Shown here: positions 32,805-45,072 of the stretch, piece by piece
How the letters are laid out: every line of letters starts with the position of its first letter
Position numbering within the stretch: the stretch's first letter is position 1
Source of the DNA: Cannabis sativa
Taxonomy: Eukaryota > Streptophyta > Magnoliopsida > Rosales > Cannabaceae
DNA: 64,000 bases
NCBI RefSeq assembly: GCF_029168945.1
Contig: NC_083603.1
Location: forward strand, 42,718,396-42,782,395
Direction: 5' to 3'
Translations under genes and position numbers: made by a program
Notes under the pieces: generated by a model
What the model was told of the DNA's origin: nothing
The model's input: only the letters and a program-made list of their open reading frames with translations
The model's database searches: none

Positions 32805-35800
32805 TTATGATTATGGGTGAAGGTCTTCTAATTTACTTAATATTTTTTATCTCTATATATGTCTCATGGTGAGGTTTAATGTTCTTAAAATAAGTGATCA
32901 CTAGACTATTGAGTAAAGTCAATGTGTATAAGGCTTTGGCTCACAAAGAAATTAAGAAAGGACGACAAGAGTATGAAGAAGCAGGATGAAACTCTACTTG
33001 AAGGACTCTAAGATCATACAAAATGGGATGGTAATGTCTCCTTATTTGCCAATACACAAGAGAACAACGATGAAGTTTATATTAGCTATTAGAGACGATA
33101 AAAAATTCTTATCCAACATTGTGTATTATTATGTTTAGATTTCTTTTTAAAATCACTCCCATATTGTGCTACTGTATATTTGGACATTTATATTCGAATA
33201 AAGTTCTAATTTTATGTGGTCTCTTTTATTTTATTTTTCTCTCTTTTATTTAGAAACCATCGATACATCATTTTTTTTATAATTATTTTTATGGCATAAG
33301 TTATATATAATTTTAGTACTATATATAAATTTTGTATGCTCCAATAATTCATTTGTAACAAAATTCATATATTATTAATAATTACATACAAAACATATTG
33401 CTTATAAATTTATATCATTTTTTTACTCTTAACATAATTATTCAAGTAAAAAAAAATTACTTCCTTTCAATAATATTAATTCAAAATAATAAATATTTTT
33501 TAATTAATTTATTTATGTTACATTGATTTTATTTTATTGCTATCCATAAAAAAATCTTCAAATTTTATATTAGAAGGCTAAAAAAAGAAAAGATGTTATA
33601 TTAGAGTGCACAAAATTATTATCATAACCAAACAAATCTTATAAAACAGTACATAAAACATAAATACAAATTAAATTTTATTTTCATAACACAACAAATC
33701 CATATTTTTCTTTAGTGGTTAGAGAGACATAAAATAAAATAAATTGTAATATAACTTCTACATTTAATATTTACTTTTATTGTTTTATTTGAAAAGTATG
33801 TAGAGAAAAAACACTTACATATATTGTAACTTTATATATAATATAATCACTCAATATATATAAAGAAAGATTTTAAAGAGTTGATGTAGCATGCTTAAGA
33901 TTCTTATTATTTCTAATACTTATTTTTTTTTTAATTTTTTACTAATTTTGTAACCCTCTATATGTAGACCAAAAATCATATAAATATATATATATATATA
34001 TATATATCATACTAATACTATACTTAATACTAATAATTTTTATTTTCACAATAATGATCTATTCATTCATATATCTTCTTCAATTCTCTTCTCAATGCTA
34101 TTTATTATCAATCATAACAGTTAAGAAAAATAAACTTTTATTTTTTTATTTCTTTTTTTACTAAAAAATTACAAAAATTGACCTATGACATTCTAAAAAT
34201 AAAACCATCACTTCTATCATATATATACATTCATTCATTTTATGAAGAAAAAAAATAACAAAATAACTATATTATACCATACGTTTTTCATTATTACATG
34301 ATATTTATACTCATATTTTATCTATATAAGATATCCTCATTTAAAAAGAAACAAATTAAATATAGAGGCTAAATTTTACTTTGTATCATATAAAATCATT
34401 ATTACGACTTGAGTCTTTTATATATATTTTTAATAGATTTTTTTTTCGCAGAAGCTAAATTTCATTATGAAAGATCTTTCACTACAAGAAACACAACTAA
34501 TCATTAATTTGATGAGTATGATCATCATTCTTGCTACAATTACTTTTTAGGGTGAGTCTTAATATTTTCCTTAAATTTGTTGATTTTACAAGTGTTCAAT
34601 AGAATTTCTTCATTTTTATTTATTTTTTAAAATTTATGCTTATTGATTTGTTAAGTTTGTGTTGTGTATGACAATTGCTAGGAATTTTTCCTGTAAAATA
34701 CATATTGTAGTAATGTGTTGCGGTATTACTATACAAAACATTTATATTTAAATAAACATTCTCAATTATGAAATAAAAGTACATCTCAACAAAACATAAT
34801 TATTATTTTTGTTTTGTCTTTATAGCATATTATTTAAGCTTATATAAATTGTTAGGATAAGATTATTATTTTTATTGTGTTTAATAATTTAGAAAATATA
34901 TGTACCAAAATATTGGACGTTTGAATTTTTGTTATAAACTTAAGTTAGATTAATTTGATAAAATAAAATGTACGTAAATAATTAGCTCGAATCAATAAGA
35001 AGCTGCTAAATTAAGGGAATTTATATAGTTTTGATGTTTTATATTAAAATTATTAATTTAAATTGACGATGACTCTTTAGTTAGTTTTTAGTTTGTCGTA
35101 TTTTAAAAAATAATATAGTTTAAAAATATTTGAAGTTGTTTATAAAAAAAATATTTAAGTTGTTTATATAGTGTATTACAAAATAATTTGTTACATAAAA
35201 AAATATTTGTATAAAAGAGGCGTTAGACAAAATAAATTTTTGAAGTTGAATTTTAAAGTGTTAAATTCGATTAATTATCATATTTATGAAATATAACTAT
35301 TGTACTTTTAGTTTAATGTACCTTTTTATAGTAAATTACATATGCAATACTTGTATCAAAAATGAGTTACATAAAATAATTCTTGATCTGAATTCTAAAG
35401 TGTATATCTAAGTAATTGTTGTATTCGTAGTTCCTCATTTTTATGTATAAAAATTTGAAAAAAAGAAATAAGAAATATTTTATTTTATATGAAATATATA
35501 TTTTTTAGTTTATGCTAAATTTTTTAAAAAAATATTCTTCATTTTTCATATTCTTAAAAAATATACTAAGAAAATAAAAATAAATTATATTTTAAATATT
35601 ATGAAAAATAAATAAAGAAATGTGCATAATTTAGGAAAAAAAAAATATGATATAATATGAGTATAATAGACAAAGAAATTAACACAAAATAATGTAAAAA
35701 AGAAAATTCTAAAAAAATATTAACACTAATTTTCTAAAACTATTTTTAGTTTATATTTTTTTTTAATATTGGGGTGCATTTATAATTTTGTGCGGTGAAA

Positions 35801-36007
35801 ATAAAATTTTTTATAAATATAAAGTAAATTATACAAACATAACTTTATAAATATAATTTTTTTAAAAAATGTATAAATTTCTCACTTTCATTATATATTT
35901 TTGTATATATAAATATATATTTCAAAAAATTATAATTAATTAAATAAATATAATATTAAATATATATATTTAAATTATGCTTTAAAACCGCGCGCGGTAC
36001 TAAGTTT
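32548..36007. other. Long AT-rich intergenic stretch
   Basis: No supported gene in about 3.5 kb. It contains (AT)n microsatellites at about 32774-32802 and 33983-34006. An isolated CACTACAAGAAA at 34480-34491 matches the CACTA terminal consensus but has no visible partner. An unusual GCGCGCGG patch lies near 35990. Confidence 0.5.
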
Positions 36008-36024
36008 AATTATAAAAAAGATTA
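36008..36024. repeat. Target-site duplication, 5' copy (full LINE)
   Basis: AATTATAAAAAAGATTA, repeated exactly at 41897-41913. Confidence 0.9.
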
Positions 36025-36211
36025 GATTAAAAGTGCCTGAACGGTGAAGAGGTCTGCCCACTTTGTGCTCTGTGGCAGTTGGTTTCGTTTTGGTAGTTAT
36101 TTTTTAAAATTTTTTGAGTTTTTTCTTTCCCTCCTGTTTCTTTCGCCAGTTACTCTACCGGGTTTGTTCTTCTGGGTTTGATTTGTATCTCTCACCTTCG
36201 AATTCTGCATC

Positions 36212-37756
36212 ATGGATCCTTTTATTGATCGTATGAAATCTACTGTTTCTTTAACCGATGATGAAAAATTGGTGGTAGCCATTGCTGATGATGGTGCCTC
36301 TGCATTGAACGAGCGACTTGACTTAGTGCTGGTTGTTCGAATTCTTTCTCCTAAGAAAGTCTGGCTCTCAACCTTACAAAACCAGATGTCTCAACACTGG
36401 GATGGACGATTCAAGGCTGTCATCTCGGAACATCATTCTGATTTATTTTTAATCACTTTTGGCTGCATTGGTGACAAAATTCGGGCTTTAGATAAGGAAC
36501 CGTGGCATTTCCAAGGTCACCATATTGTTCTGCTTCAACCCTCTGCATTGCATTCAATCACTCCACAACAAATGATTTTCTCACCCTTTTGGGTTCAGGC
36601 CTATCGTCTCCCTTTCCTTAGTAAAACTCAATCTCTTGCTAAGGCTTTAGGGAACCTTATTGGAGAATTCATGGAAGTTTATCAGGACTCTTGCTTTGAA
36701 GGATGGGGTCCCTTCCTTCGCTTTAGAGTTCGAATGGATATTACCAAACCTCTGCTGCGAGGGAAAATGATTTCTCTTCCCAATATTAAAGATGAATTTT
36801 GGGTGGAATTCCGTTATGAACGTCTTCCGGATTACTGTATGGAGTGTGGACGAATTGGACATGTTTTTAACAAGTGTGTTGTGCATCTTGAAAATATGGA
36901 TAATGGGATTGAGTCTGAACTGGCTTACAGACCAACTCTCAAGGGTGCTCCTTTGCCTACTTCTAGTTATGATCGGTACAGATCGGATTTCTCTAAAGGA
37001 AGCGCTTGGCCTCTCTTGACACGTTTGGCTCGATCTACCCTTACTGCTACTCTCCCACAGTTAAACAACAGACCTCTCTCTCACCCGAATCCACTCTTAT
37101 ATGGGGAATCCTCTAACACAGATCAGAGTAACCAAACTCCCATTGCCTCCTCTGTTCTTACTCAAATAACTACTCCGACCGCATCCATCACCAATCCCCC
37201 AGTGCCTGTAGTTGTGACTACACATGTGCCTACTGCTGCAATACATAATTTTCCTATTACTGATGCAAACACTACAGAGCCTGCTATTGACACTCTACCT
37301 GTCTCCAGTGGTTCTGCTGTTGTTCATCTTAAAGATGTTTATACTCCTGACATTGGCACTTTCTCTACAAATCATACTTTTGCCACATACCCTCCAACTA
37401 CCACTCTTCACCACGAAACAAAGTGCCAGGATATTACTATGGATTTCTCTTCAAAAAGGGCTGGCAAGGCTATTGCTACAACCATTATCTCTCATCAGCC
37501 TTCTTCCCCTTTGGATGACATGAATGATTTTATTGACCAGGAGAATATTAATCCCAACAAGACCTTTAAGAGACAGTTTGATAATCTTTCTCTTCGAAAA
37601 ACTCTCAAACGATGTCGTGCTACTAATGTCCAAAGTGCTTCTCCCTCCTCGGTTGAAGCATCTGCTCACCTGCAATTTTCAGATTCTGGTGCTGATTTTG
37701 CTGGTATGGAGGATCATTCAGCGGTGATTGCTCGGCAATCCCGCCAATCATCATGA
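36212..37756 (+). CDS. LINE ORF1: DUF4283 and CCHC zinc-knuckle protein
   Basis: 514 residues. The N-terminal half is the DUF4283-type domain found in plant LINE ORF1 proteins (VGRIL-like VVRILSPKKVWLSTLQNQMS, then LFLITFGCIGDKIRALDKEP and PWHFQGHHIVL). A single zinc knuckle follows at about residues 208-223, CMECGRIGHVFNKC, with CX2CX4HX4C spacing. The C-terminal half is rich in Thr, Ser and Pro and poorly structured. By analogy with L1 it binds the element RNA and forms the ribonucleoprotein. Its stop codon TGA (37754-37756) shares two bases with the ORF2 ATG. The start at 36212 is preceded by a plausible short 5' UTR; no upstream in-frame Met is better. Confidence 0.9.
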   Translation: MDPFIDRMKSTVSLTDDEKLVVAIADDGASALNERLDLVLVVRILSPKKVWLSTLQNQMSQHWDGRFKAVISEHHSDLFLITFGCIGDKIRALDKEPWHFQGHHIVLLQPSALHSITPQQMIFSPFWVQAYRLPFLSKTQSLAKALGNLIGEFMEVYQDSCFEGWGPFLRFRVRMDITKPLLRGKMISLPNIKDEFWVEFRYERLPDYCMECGRIGHVFNKCVVHLENMDNGIESELAYRPTLKGAPLPTSSYDRYRSDFSKGSAWPLLTRLARSTLTATLPQLNNRPLSHPNPLLYGESSNTDQSNQTPIASSVLTQITTPTASITNPPVPVVVTTHVPTAAIHNFPITDANTTEPAIDTLPVSSGSAVVHLKDVYTPDIGTFSTNHTFATYPPTTTLHHETKCQDITMDFSSKRAGKAIATTIISHQPSSPLDDMNDFIDQENINPNKTFKRQFDNLSLRKTLKRCRATNVQSASPSSVEASAHLQFSDSGADFAGMEDHSAVIARQSRQSS

Positions 37757-40700
37757 ATATCGTAAGTTGGAATGCACGGGGCCTGGGGAATCCGAGTGCA
37801 TTCCGTCGCTTGTGTTTGCTTGTTCGTGAGCAAACTCCCCATCTGTTGTTTCTTATGGAAACAAAGTTAACTTCTGGTTGTATTACTCGTTTTAAGCAAT
37901 GTTTAAAGTTTAATAATGGTCTGGAAGTCCCTCGCTCTGGTCTGAAGGGTGGCTTAATGCTATTATGGCATGATGATGTAAATGTAACTCTTCTATCAAT
38001 GAACTCTAATTATTTTGATTGTTACATCTCGTACAATGATGGCCCTCGATGGCACTTTTCGGCTGTATATGGTTTTCCTGAAGCAATCAATAAAAAACAC
38101 ACTTGGACACTTTTAGAGAGACTTGCTGATGTTTCTCCTTTGGATCCGTGGCTACTAGTGGGAGATTTGAATGAAATTTTTTCACATTCGCACAAAAACT
38201 CTGGTCCTTTAAGATCTGACAATCATATGATGGCATTCCGTACTACTTTAGACCTTTGCGCTCTCCTTGAAATTCCTTTTGCTGGTCCAGACTTCACCTG
38301 GTGCAAAAACAGACGAGATCCTCAAGCTCTACAAGAACGTCTAGATTGGGTCTTTATTAATATGGTTTGGAATGATCGTTTTGCCACACCACATGTGACA
38401 CACCTTGGCTACTACGGATCAGATCATCGTGCAATCCTGAGTACTATTAACTTGCAATCTACCATTTCAGAGTTCAAATATCGTTCGCGATTTCGTTTTG
38501 AAAAGATGTGGATTAAAGATGCTGAATGTTCTCACATTATCTCTCATTGCTGGAATTCCTCTACAGCTAATCCAATTGAGGTTCTAAATGGAAATTTATC
38601 TCAGTGTGCATCAGACCTGCGATCGTGGCACAGGGCTAAGTATGGAAATTTTAAGCAACAAATTACCTCAGCTCAAGCTACTGTCACAGCTCTCTCTAAC
38701 ACATCAATACACTCGACTTCTCATTACCAGCAAGTACAGCAGGCAGAAGCAATTTTGGATGATTTGCTTGCTTCAGAAGAACAATATTGGAAACAGCGTG
38801 CAAGGATTGATTGGTTGCAATCTGGAGATCAAAACACGAAGTTTTTTCATGCGAAAGCTTCTGCAAGATGTTCCAACAATAAGATCAAGTTTTTAACAGA
38901 TGAAGAGGGCACAGTCCACACGTCAAAGAATGAAATTTCTGGTTTGGTTGCTGCTTATTTTGAAAATCTTTTTCAAGCTCAAACTGAAGACCATTGGGCA
39001 CTGCAACATGTTCTAAATGTTATTCCACCTACGGTTACAGATCAACATAATGAATTCCTTGGTCGTGAGTTTACTGCTGCTGATGTTTTGGAAGCTCTAA
39101 AAACTATGAATGGTGATGGCAGTCCAGGCATTGATGGGATGTCGGCTCTTTTTTACCAACATAATTGGCATATTGTTGGTGATTTAGTCACTCGTGCGGT
39201 TCTTTATGTCCTGAATGAAGGGGGAAGTCCTGAAGCTCTCAACAAAACACTGATTACTCTCATTCCGAAGACTAAAAAACCAAAATCAATGAAAGATTTC
39301 AGGCCCATCAGTTTGTGTAATGTTGTCTACAAGCTTATCTCAAAGTCTTTGGTGATTCGATTTAAAGCAGTCCTTCCACATGTAATCTCGGAGACACAAA
39401 GTGCTTTCTTGCCTAATAGACTTATTACAGATAACATCTTGGTGGCTTTTGAGTTGGTTCACTGCCTCAAACACAAGACACGAGGCAAAAAAGGTTTTTC
39501 AGCTCTTAAACTCGACATGAGTAAGGCATTTGATAGAGTGGAGTGGTCTTTTTTAGCAGCTGTAATGGGCAAGATGGGGTTCAGCATTCGTTGGATCACC
39601 CTCATCTTGAATTGTTTACAAACTACACAGCTTTCATTTATCATCAATGGTGCAATTTCGGGCAATGTAAAACCACAACGGGGTCTTAGACAAGGAGATC
39701 CTTTATCTCCTTACTTATTTCTGATTTGTTCTGAAGGCTTGTCTCGATTGTTACAATATGAAGAGTCCATTGGATGTTTAAAAGGATTAGCTGTTTCTAG
39801 GCATTCCCCATCTGTATCGCACCTTCTTTTTGCTGATGATAGTTTGTTGTTTTGTGAAGCGGTTGATCGATCTTGTGGTGCCATCAAAAGAGTCTTGGAT
39901 ACATATCACAAAGCCTCTGGTCAACAGCTCAACACGGACAAATCAGTTATGTCTTTTTCACCAAATACTTCTGAGGCTTCAAAACAATCCTTTCGAAATA
40001 TTCTTGGCATGCCCATTTGTGAGTGTCATGAATCATACCTGGGCCTTCCTGCGTATTCTGAAAGGGATAAAAAACAATTGTTCAATCAAATTAAAGAGCG
40101 CATTTGGAAGTTGTTAAATGCATGGACTGATAAGATTTTCTCGGTTGGTGGTAAGGAGGTTCTTCTCAAGGCTGTCATTCAATCTATTCCCACCTATGCT
40201 ATGAGCTGCTTCAAGCTTCCTGTTAAATTTTGCCATGAAATTGAGAGTTTGATGTCTAATTTTTGGTGGGGCTCTACTTCTGATAAAAAGAAAATTCATT
40301 GGAAACAATGGAAGTTTCTTTGTAAATCAAAATTAGAAGGTGGTCTTGGTTTCAGGAATTTTATCCACTTCAATCAAGCACTTTTGGCTAAACAAGCTTG
40401 GAGGTTGTTTCAAAATCGAGAGTCTCTTCTATTTCGTGTTCTCAAAGGACGATATTTCTCACGATCTGATTTCCTTTCTGCTGCTACTTGTGGTGTTTCA
40501 TCTCTCACTTGGCAAGGAATTTGCTGGGGCCGAGAGTTGCTGAAGAAAGGATTGCGTTTGCAAGTGGGGAATGGTTTTGATATAGCCTGTGCAACTGACC
40601 CTTGGATCCCTGGTAACTCCATTTTCACTCCTATTTATTTTACTGGTGCTCCAACCAATACTGTGGCAGACTATATTACACCAGAAAAAGAATGGAATGT

Positions 40701-41871
40701 TAGCAAATTGAATGCTGATTTTTCATCAGCTGATGTCGAGCGGATTCTTTCTTTACCTTTGTCTCATCATGCTCACTCTGATTACTGGGTTTGGCATGCT
40801 ACTGGTGGGCAGTATGAGGTAAAGTCGGGTTATCATGTTGCTTGTATGTTAGCAGATGAGACTCTTGTTTCTGTATCCAGCCCACATGTTTCTTGGTGGA
40901 AGTCCTTTTGGCAGCTCAAACTTCCTCCTAAAGTGAAGCTTTTTGCTTGGAAAGCTATCCATAATGCTTTGCCGGTTGCTTCAGAGCTTTATAAGAGGAA
41001 ATCGCTCACTTCTGCCTCATGTAGTTTGTGCCTCAATGCTTGGGAATCTGTGGGGCATGCAATGTTTGCTTGTAAACATGCTCGACATGTGTGGAAAATT
41101 GCGGGGTTTTCTTTTAACAACAAAGCTGCTGTTTCAATGAAAATTGAAGATTTTTTGTTTCAGATATCAGAATGCTACACCAAATCTGAGTTGGAAATGA
41201 TTTTTTGCACTATGTGGTCTATTTGGTCTGATCGAAACAATGTTCTTCATGGTAAAATTACCCAACAACCTTCGGTTATTTCTGCTAAAGCTGCCTCTTT
41301 CCTTAGCAGTTTTCAATCGGCCCAGCAGCTTTCTCTTCATGCTGGTTTGGCACCAGCTGACACTCCAACCGCACACAGAGCATGGACTCCACCTCCTCCT
41401 AATCTCCTAAAATTGAATGTCGATGCAGCCTTTGATGACACCAGAAAACGGATTGGGTTCGGTGCTATTATAAGAGACTCTACTGGTAATGTAAAGGCTG
41501 CAATGTCTCACCCTATTGATGGCTGCTGTCGTCCTCAAGACATGGAAGCCAAGGGACTGTTTTACAGCCTCAAATGGGCTAGACAACTTAATTTCAAGGT
41601 CGATTTGGTGGAAACAGACTCCTTGATTCTTGTTAATGCTCTTCGCAAATCAACATCAAAAAGTTCTTCTTTTCAAGATTTAATTTTTGATGTTCAAACT
41701 CAATTATCCTATCTCCCTACTGTTTGTGTTCATCATGTTTATCGTGATGGTAACCAAGCTGCTCACGGCTTGGCTAAACATGCTCTAGTGTTGGATAATG
41801 TTTGTACATGGCTTGAGGATTTCCCCTCAGCTATTCTCTCTGTTATTGTAAAAGACTCTCTTATTTTATAA
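37753..41871 (+). CDS. LINE ORF2: endonuclease, reverse transcriptase, RNase H
   Basis: 1372 residues, uninterrupted. An APE-type endonuclease occupies residues about 1-230 (MNIVSWNARGLGNPSAFRRL, GDLNEI at about 137, SDHRAIL at about 223). The reverse transcriptase spans about 460-760 (DFRPISLCNVVYKLISK, LKLDMSKAFDRVEWSFL, GLRQGDPLSPYLFLICSEGL and the FADD box near 693). The zinc-binding region is at about 1030-1115 (KLPPKVKLFAWKAIHNALPV, CSLCLNAWESVGHAMFAC). A C-terminal RNase H spans about 1215-1345 (LNVDAAF, DMEAKGL, VETDSL, RDGNQAAHGLAKHA), with acidic residues retained. It would nick target DNA and copy the element RNA. The ATGA overlap with ORF1 suggests termination-reinitiation. Confidence 0.95.
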   Translation: MNIVSWNARGLGNPSAFRRLCLLVREQTPHLLFLMETKLTSGCITRFKQCLKFNNGLEVPRSGLKGGLMLLWHDDVNVTLLSMNSNYFDCYISYNDGPRWHFSAVYGFPEAINKKHTWTLLERLADVSPLDPWLLVGDLNEIFSHSHKNSGPLRSDNHMMAFRTTLDLCALLEIPFAGPDFTWCKNRRDPQALQERLDWVFINMVWNDRFATPHVTHLGYYGSDHRAILSTINLQSTISEFKYRSRFRFEKMWIKDAECSHIISHCWNSSTANPIEVLNGNLSQCASDLRSWHRAKYGNFKQQITSAQATVTALSNTSIHSTSHYQQVQQAEAILDDLLASEEQYWKQRARIDWLQSGDQNTKFFHAKASARCSNNKIKFLTDEEGTVHTSKNEISGLVAAYFENLFQAQTEDHWALQHVLNVIPPTVTDQHNEFLGREFTAADVLEALKTMNGDGSPGIDGMSALFYQHNWHIVGDLVTRAVLYVLNEGGSPEALNKTLITLIPKTKKPKSMKDFRPISLCNVVYKLISKSLVIRFKAVLPHVISETQSAFLPNRLITDNILVAFELVHCLKHKTRGKKGFSALKLDMSKAFDRVEWSFLAAVMGKMGFSIRWITLILNCLQTTQLSFIINGAISGNVKPQRGLRQGDPLSPYLFLICSEGLSRLLQYEESIGCLKGLAVSRHSPSVSHLLFADDSLLFCEAVDRSCGAIKRVLDTYHKASGQQLNTDKSVMSFSPNTSEASKQSFRNILGMPICECHESYLGLPAYSERDKKQLFNQIKERIWKLLNAWTDKIFSVGGKEVLLKAVIQSIPTYAMSCFKLPVKFCHEIESLMSNFWWGSTSDKKKIHWKQWKFLCKSKLEGGLGFRNFIHFNQALLAKQAWRLFQNRESLLFRVLKGRYFSRSDFLSAATCGVSSLTWQGICWGRELLKKGLRLQVGNGFDIACATDPWIPGNSIFTPIYFTGAPTNTVADYITPEKEWNVSKLNADFSSADVERILSLPLSHHAHSDYWVWHATGGQYEVKSGYHVACMLADETLVSVSSPHVSWWKSFWQLKLPPKVKLFAWKAIHNALPVASELYKRKSLTSASCSLCLNAWESVGHAMFACKHARHVWKIAGFSFNNKAAVSMKIEDFLFQISECYTKSELEMIFCTMWSIWSDRNNVLHGKITQQPSVISAKAASFLSSFQSAQQLSLHAGLAPADTPTAHRAWTPPPPNLLKLNVDAAFDDTRKRIGFGAIIRDSTGNVKAAMSHPIDGCCRPQDMEAKGLFYSLKWARQLNFKVDLVETDSLILVNALRKSTSKSSSFQDLIFDVQTQLSYLPTVCVHHVYRDGNQAAHGLAKHALVLDNVCTWLEDFPSAILSVIVKDSLIL

Positions 41872-41896
41872 TAACAGTTCTATTTCTCAAAAAAAA

Positions 41897-41913
41897 AATT
41901 ATAAAAAAGATTA
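41897..41913. repeat. Target-site duplication, 3' copy (full LINE)
   Basis: Exact repeat of 36008-36024, immediately after the poly-A. Confidence 0.9.
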
Positions 41914-42059
41914 TAAATGTAAAATTTTGTGGGGCTGCCGATATTTTGTTTGAATTAGGAAAAGTCAACAATATATCGAAATTATAATCACTCGAAAAAA
42001 GAAATAAAAAATCTATAAATAATGAATTGACCTCTCTAAATTTATAACAATATTAATTG

Positions 42060-42312
42060 TGTTATGAAATAATATAAAATAATATAAAATAGATGAGAAG
42101 AAAGAAGAAGAAGATGAAGAGAGAAAGAGAAAGTGAATGAGAATTTCTGAGTTGTTTATTCCAATGGGGTGAACCCCTATTTATACAAATACAAGAGTGA
42201 GATATTAAGAAACTAAGAAAAAGGGAAACTAAGGAAAAGAGGAATGTTGATTACAATTCATAGTAATAAATAAAAGATTTGGACATCCACATAATTATTA
42301 ATATTTATAACA
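42060..42312 (-). repeat. 3' LTR of the young Copia element
   Basis: 253 bp, with termini TGTTAT and ATAACA. A TATAAATA box on the minus strand lies at 42178-42185. Confidence 0.9.
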
Positions 42313-42319
42313 CTCCCCC

Positions 42320-42700
42320 TTGGATGTCCATAATAGCTGCCTTATTAAAAATCTTGCTGAAAACTTGGTCAAAAGAAAAAGAGTATAGTGTAAACTAACT
42401 CCCTCCCCCTCATTTAGGCATTTGTGGAGATCTTCTAATCGACGAATTTCGATCTTGTCTGCCGTCTTCTCAAATGTTGATGTTGGTAATAACTTTGTGA
42501 ATAAGTTTGTAAGATTGACACTTGATTGAATATGTTGAACACCAATATGCATTTTCTTGAAGCGTATAAAGAAGAATTTCGTGGAATGTGTTCTAACTTT
42601 ATCTCCTTCAATGTACCTCCTTTTAGTTGAACGATGTAAGCAGTATTATCCATAGAGAATTGCTTGGGTTGATACTTCTTTATTGAGTGCAATCCATATA
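42320..42700 (-). pseudogene. Copia pol 3' end remnant
   Basis: Minus-strand frames read DNTAYIVQLKGGTLKEIKLE and, after a shift, VQHIQSSVNLTNLFTKLLPT and STFEKTADKIEIRRLEDL. This is the characteristic Copia tail (DLFTKALPTSTFEKL type) just before the polypurine tract. The rest of pol and gag are absent. Confidence 0.85.
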
Positions 42701-42975
42701 TTTTCCGAATATGCTATGTCAATGATCTCACTCACACACATTCTCTACTTGCTTCATAAAATGCAAGTATGTTAACATGATTTATAGTTGCCTCGTTAAA
42801 AACCTTGCCAGAAAAACCCAGTGGGACAAAATTTGAGCTAGGGAAAAGAGTACAATATATATTGCATATTCATAATTATTTGTAAGTTGCCTCGTCAAAA
42901 ACCTTGCCAGGAAAACCCATTGGGACAAAACCTGAACTAAGGGAAAAAGAGTGCAACATGAATATGTCTCCCCCT
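42331..42975 (-). repeat. Repeated pre-LTR motif, three copies
   Basis: A segment of about 85 bp containing GTTGCCTCG(T/C)(T/C)AAAAACC, GTGGGACAAAA-type and GGAAAA(A)GAGT pieces occurs at about 42786-42870 and 42887-42975. A more degraded copy overlaps the pol tail at about 42331-42400. Confidence 0.75.
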
Positions 42976-45072
42976 CATGCACATATGATCCATAATTCTT
43001 TTGGTGATAATATATCTCATAAGATTATTGTTATCACTTTTAAAATATCACCATATATGATCAAAGATCATATATATTCTATAACTCTTCCAGAGTATGT
43101 ATGGACTTCTAAATTATAGATGAGGGGTTCGTGGAACATTAATATTTATCCAAGTAATTGTATCATTCATGTGTATACACAACTTTGTTCATACGAAAAT
43201 TTAAAATTTCAAGTAGATATGAACATAACACATTAATGGTACTACAAATTTTCATTTGTGACAATGATGGTACTCCAAGACCATATATTTATTCCATCTT
43301 GTTGTATGATCTTAATTTCCATATCAAATGATCATATATCTATAATTCTTGATACATATGAAGTACTTCAGGACTTCAATACTAATGAACAAACTTTATA
43401 CATTTAATATTTCTCGATATACAAAAGAAATAAAAGTTTGTTCTTCAATTAATCAAAAACTCTTCAAGAGTCTATCACAACGTATAATTTACGTATTTAT
43501 AATGCATAGACAACCATATGTATTTTTCAAACAATAATTTACTTACATGTCTTTATTTCATACAAAGATCTTTGTCATATAGTGCGCGCGACTTAGAATT
43601 TATATCACTTAAGACATGTATTAAATTCTTCTAGAATTTTTAGATAAGGCTTATTTCAAATTCTCACTATATTAGGAGCTCCAAATAAATAACCTTTTGT
43701 TGCAACATTTATGTGACACTTATAAATCCTCATAAAATATATTCCAGGCTATAATCAAATAATGATTATATTTTCTCAATATTTAAGCCTTACTTCAATC
43801 AATCTCATGTCTATGCAAACTTTGTACAACAATTCATTATGTACAAATACATATATGCAAATTTCTCATTAGAAATATTTATTTGCACACCCTACAGGTC
43901 TTACTTCACTTTATGTGAGTAAATTTGCCTGGATTGCGTCATAATATTTTGGCCAAAAATCAAAATGTATGCCGATAATTCTCGACAAATCTAATACAAT
44001 GATCCTTGCTATCTCATGTTAGTTTATTGCATATGCACACATTCAATATTTATTGTCGACAAAAATTTCAATAAATGATAATTTCCTCCCATATTGACAT
44101 AACTTATAGAGATCTCTTTAAATTACATATTTTTAAATATGTTTATCATTTATAGGTACCTATAACGAATCACTTTAGGGATTCAATTATGATTAAATGT
44201 GTTATGTCTAACTTCTCTTGGGAGTCTCTTCGAGTACCGTTTTCATCACGGTTATCATTTTAATACTTTATAACATTAAGGTATCTCCATGAGTACCTCT
44301 AGATTTAACAACTTCAGGGCAAATCAAATGAACATTTACTAATAATTTCTACATTGTTCATTTACGCTTCAGGCGTTTTCAACTCATTCTATCTCAACTT
44401 TGAGTAATATTGATTTGCAGTTGGTATATATTATTTTGAACTATATTGTTCTTATAACTTTGTGCAAGGATCATTTTTCAAAAATTATCATCGATCCCAA
44501 CTGCTTCTCTCCCCCTGATCGAGAGAATTTTAAGAAATTGTGATATCTAATAATATTAATACACCTGTAGGGATTTCAATATATCACAATGAATCAATAT
44601 CTATTTAAACTCATATATATTATATGACATTGAATTTCAGGTTCAATAACTTCAGTTTCAAGTTCAATACTTATGAACTTAATTCATTTCTAAGAATGAG
44701 TCATACGTGTATAATTAGAAATACATAAATTTACACATTTTGTAAATGCATGATCATATAATCTTATCACATCGATAAGAAACTATGCAATAAAAATCTA
44801 ATAATGGCTCAAGACTGTTAAAGAAATATAATTTAAATATTTTCTATGTGCAAATATATGCACATTCTTCTTTTGAGCCTTATAAATTAACAATGAGAAG
44901 AATCTTCTGGTTTCTTTTTTCTTTTTATCTATATATCTATATATTATATATGTATGTATATATTTTTATATATTTATTATTGATTTCATATATATATAAT
45001 TGTCTTATCATTCATAATATTTACAATATATTTGTGCCTATGATATGATAGAGAAAATCTATATAAATTATA
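42976..45072. other. AT-rich non-coding interior of the Copia element
   Basis: No recognisable coding. Many dispersed degenerate motifs such as CTTCAGG, ATTCC(C)TGAAG and TCTCCCCCTC variants suggest decayed internal repeats. Confidence 0.55.

Larger units (their letters stand above)
36025..41896 (+). mobile_element. Full-length LINE (L1-clade) with intact ORF1 and ORF2
   Basis: 5872 bp between 17-bp perfect target duplications, with a 5' UTR of about 190 bp, two intact frames and a poly-A tail. ORF1 and ORF2 overlap by four bases (ATGA at 37753-37756). Every catalytic motif checked is present, so this copy could be competent for retrotransposition. Confidence 0.95.

Noticed and set aside
34480..34491. 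CACTACAAGAAA, the CACTA terminal consensus
   Set aside because: Isolated; no inverted partner, subterminal repeats or 3-bp duplication could be shown.
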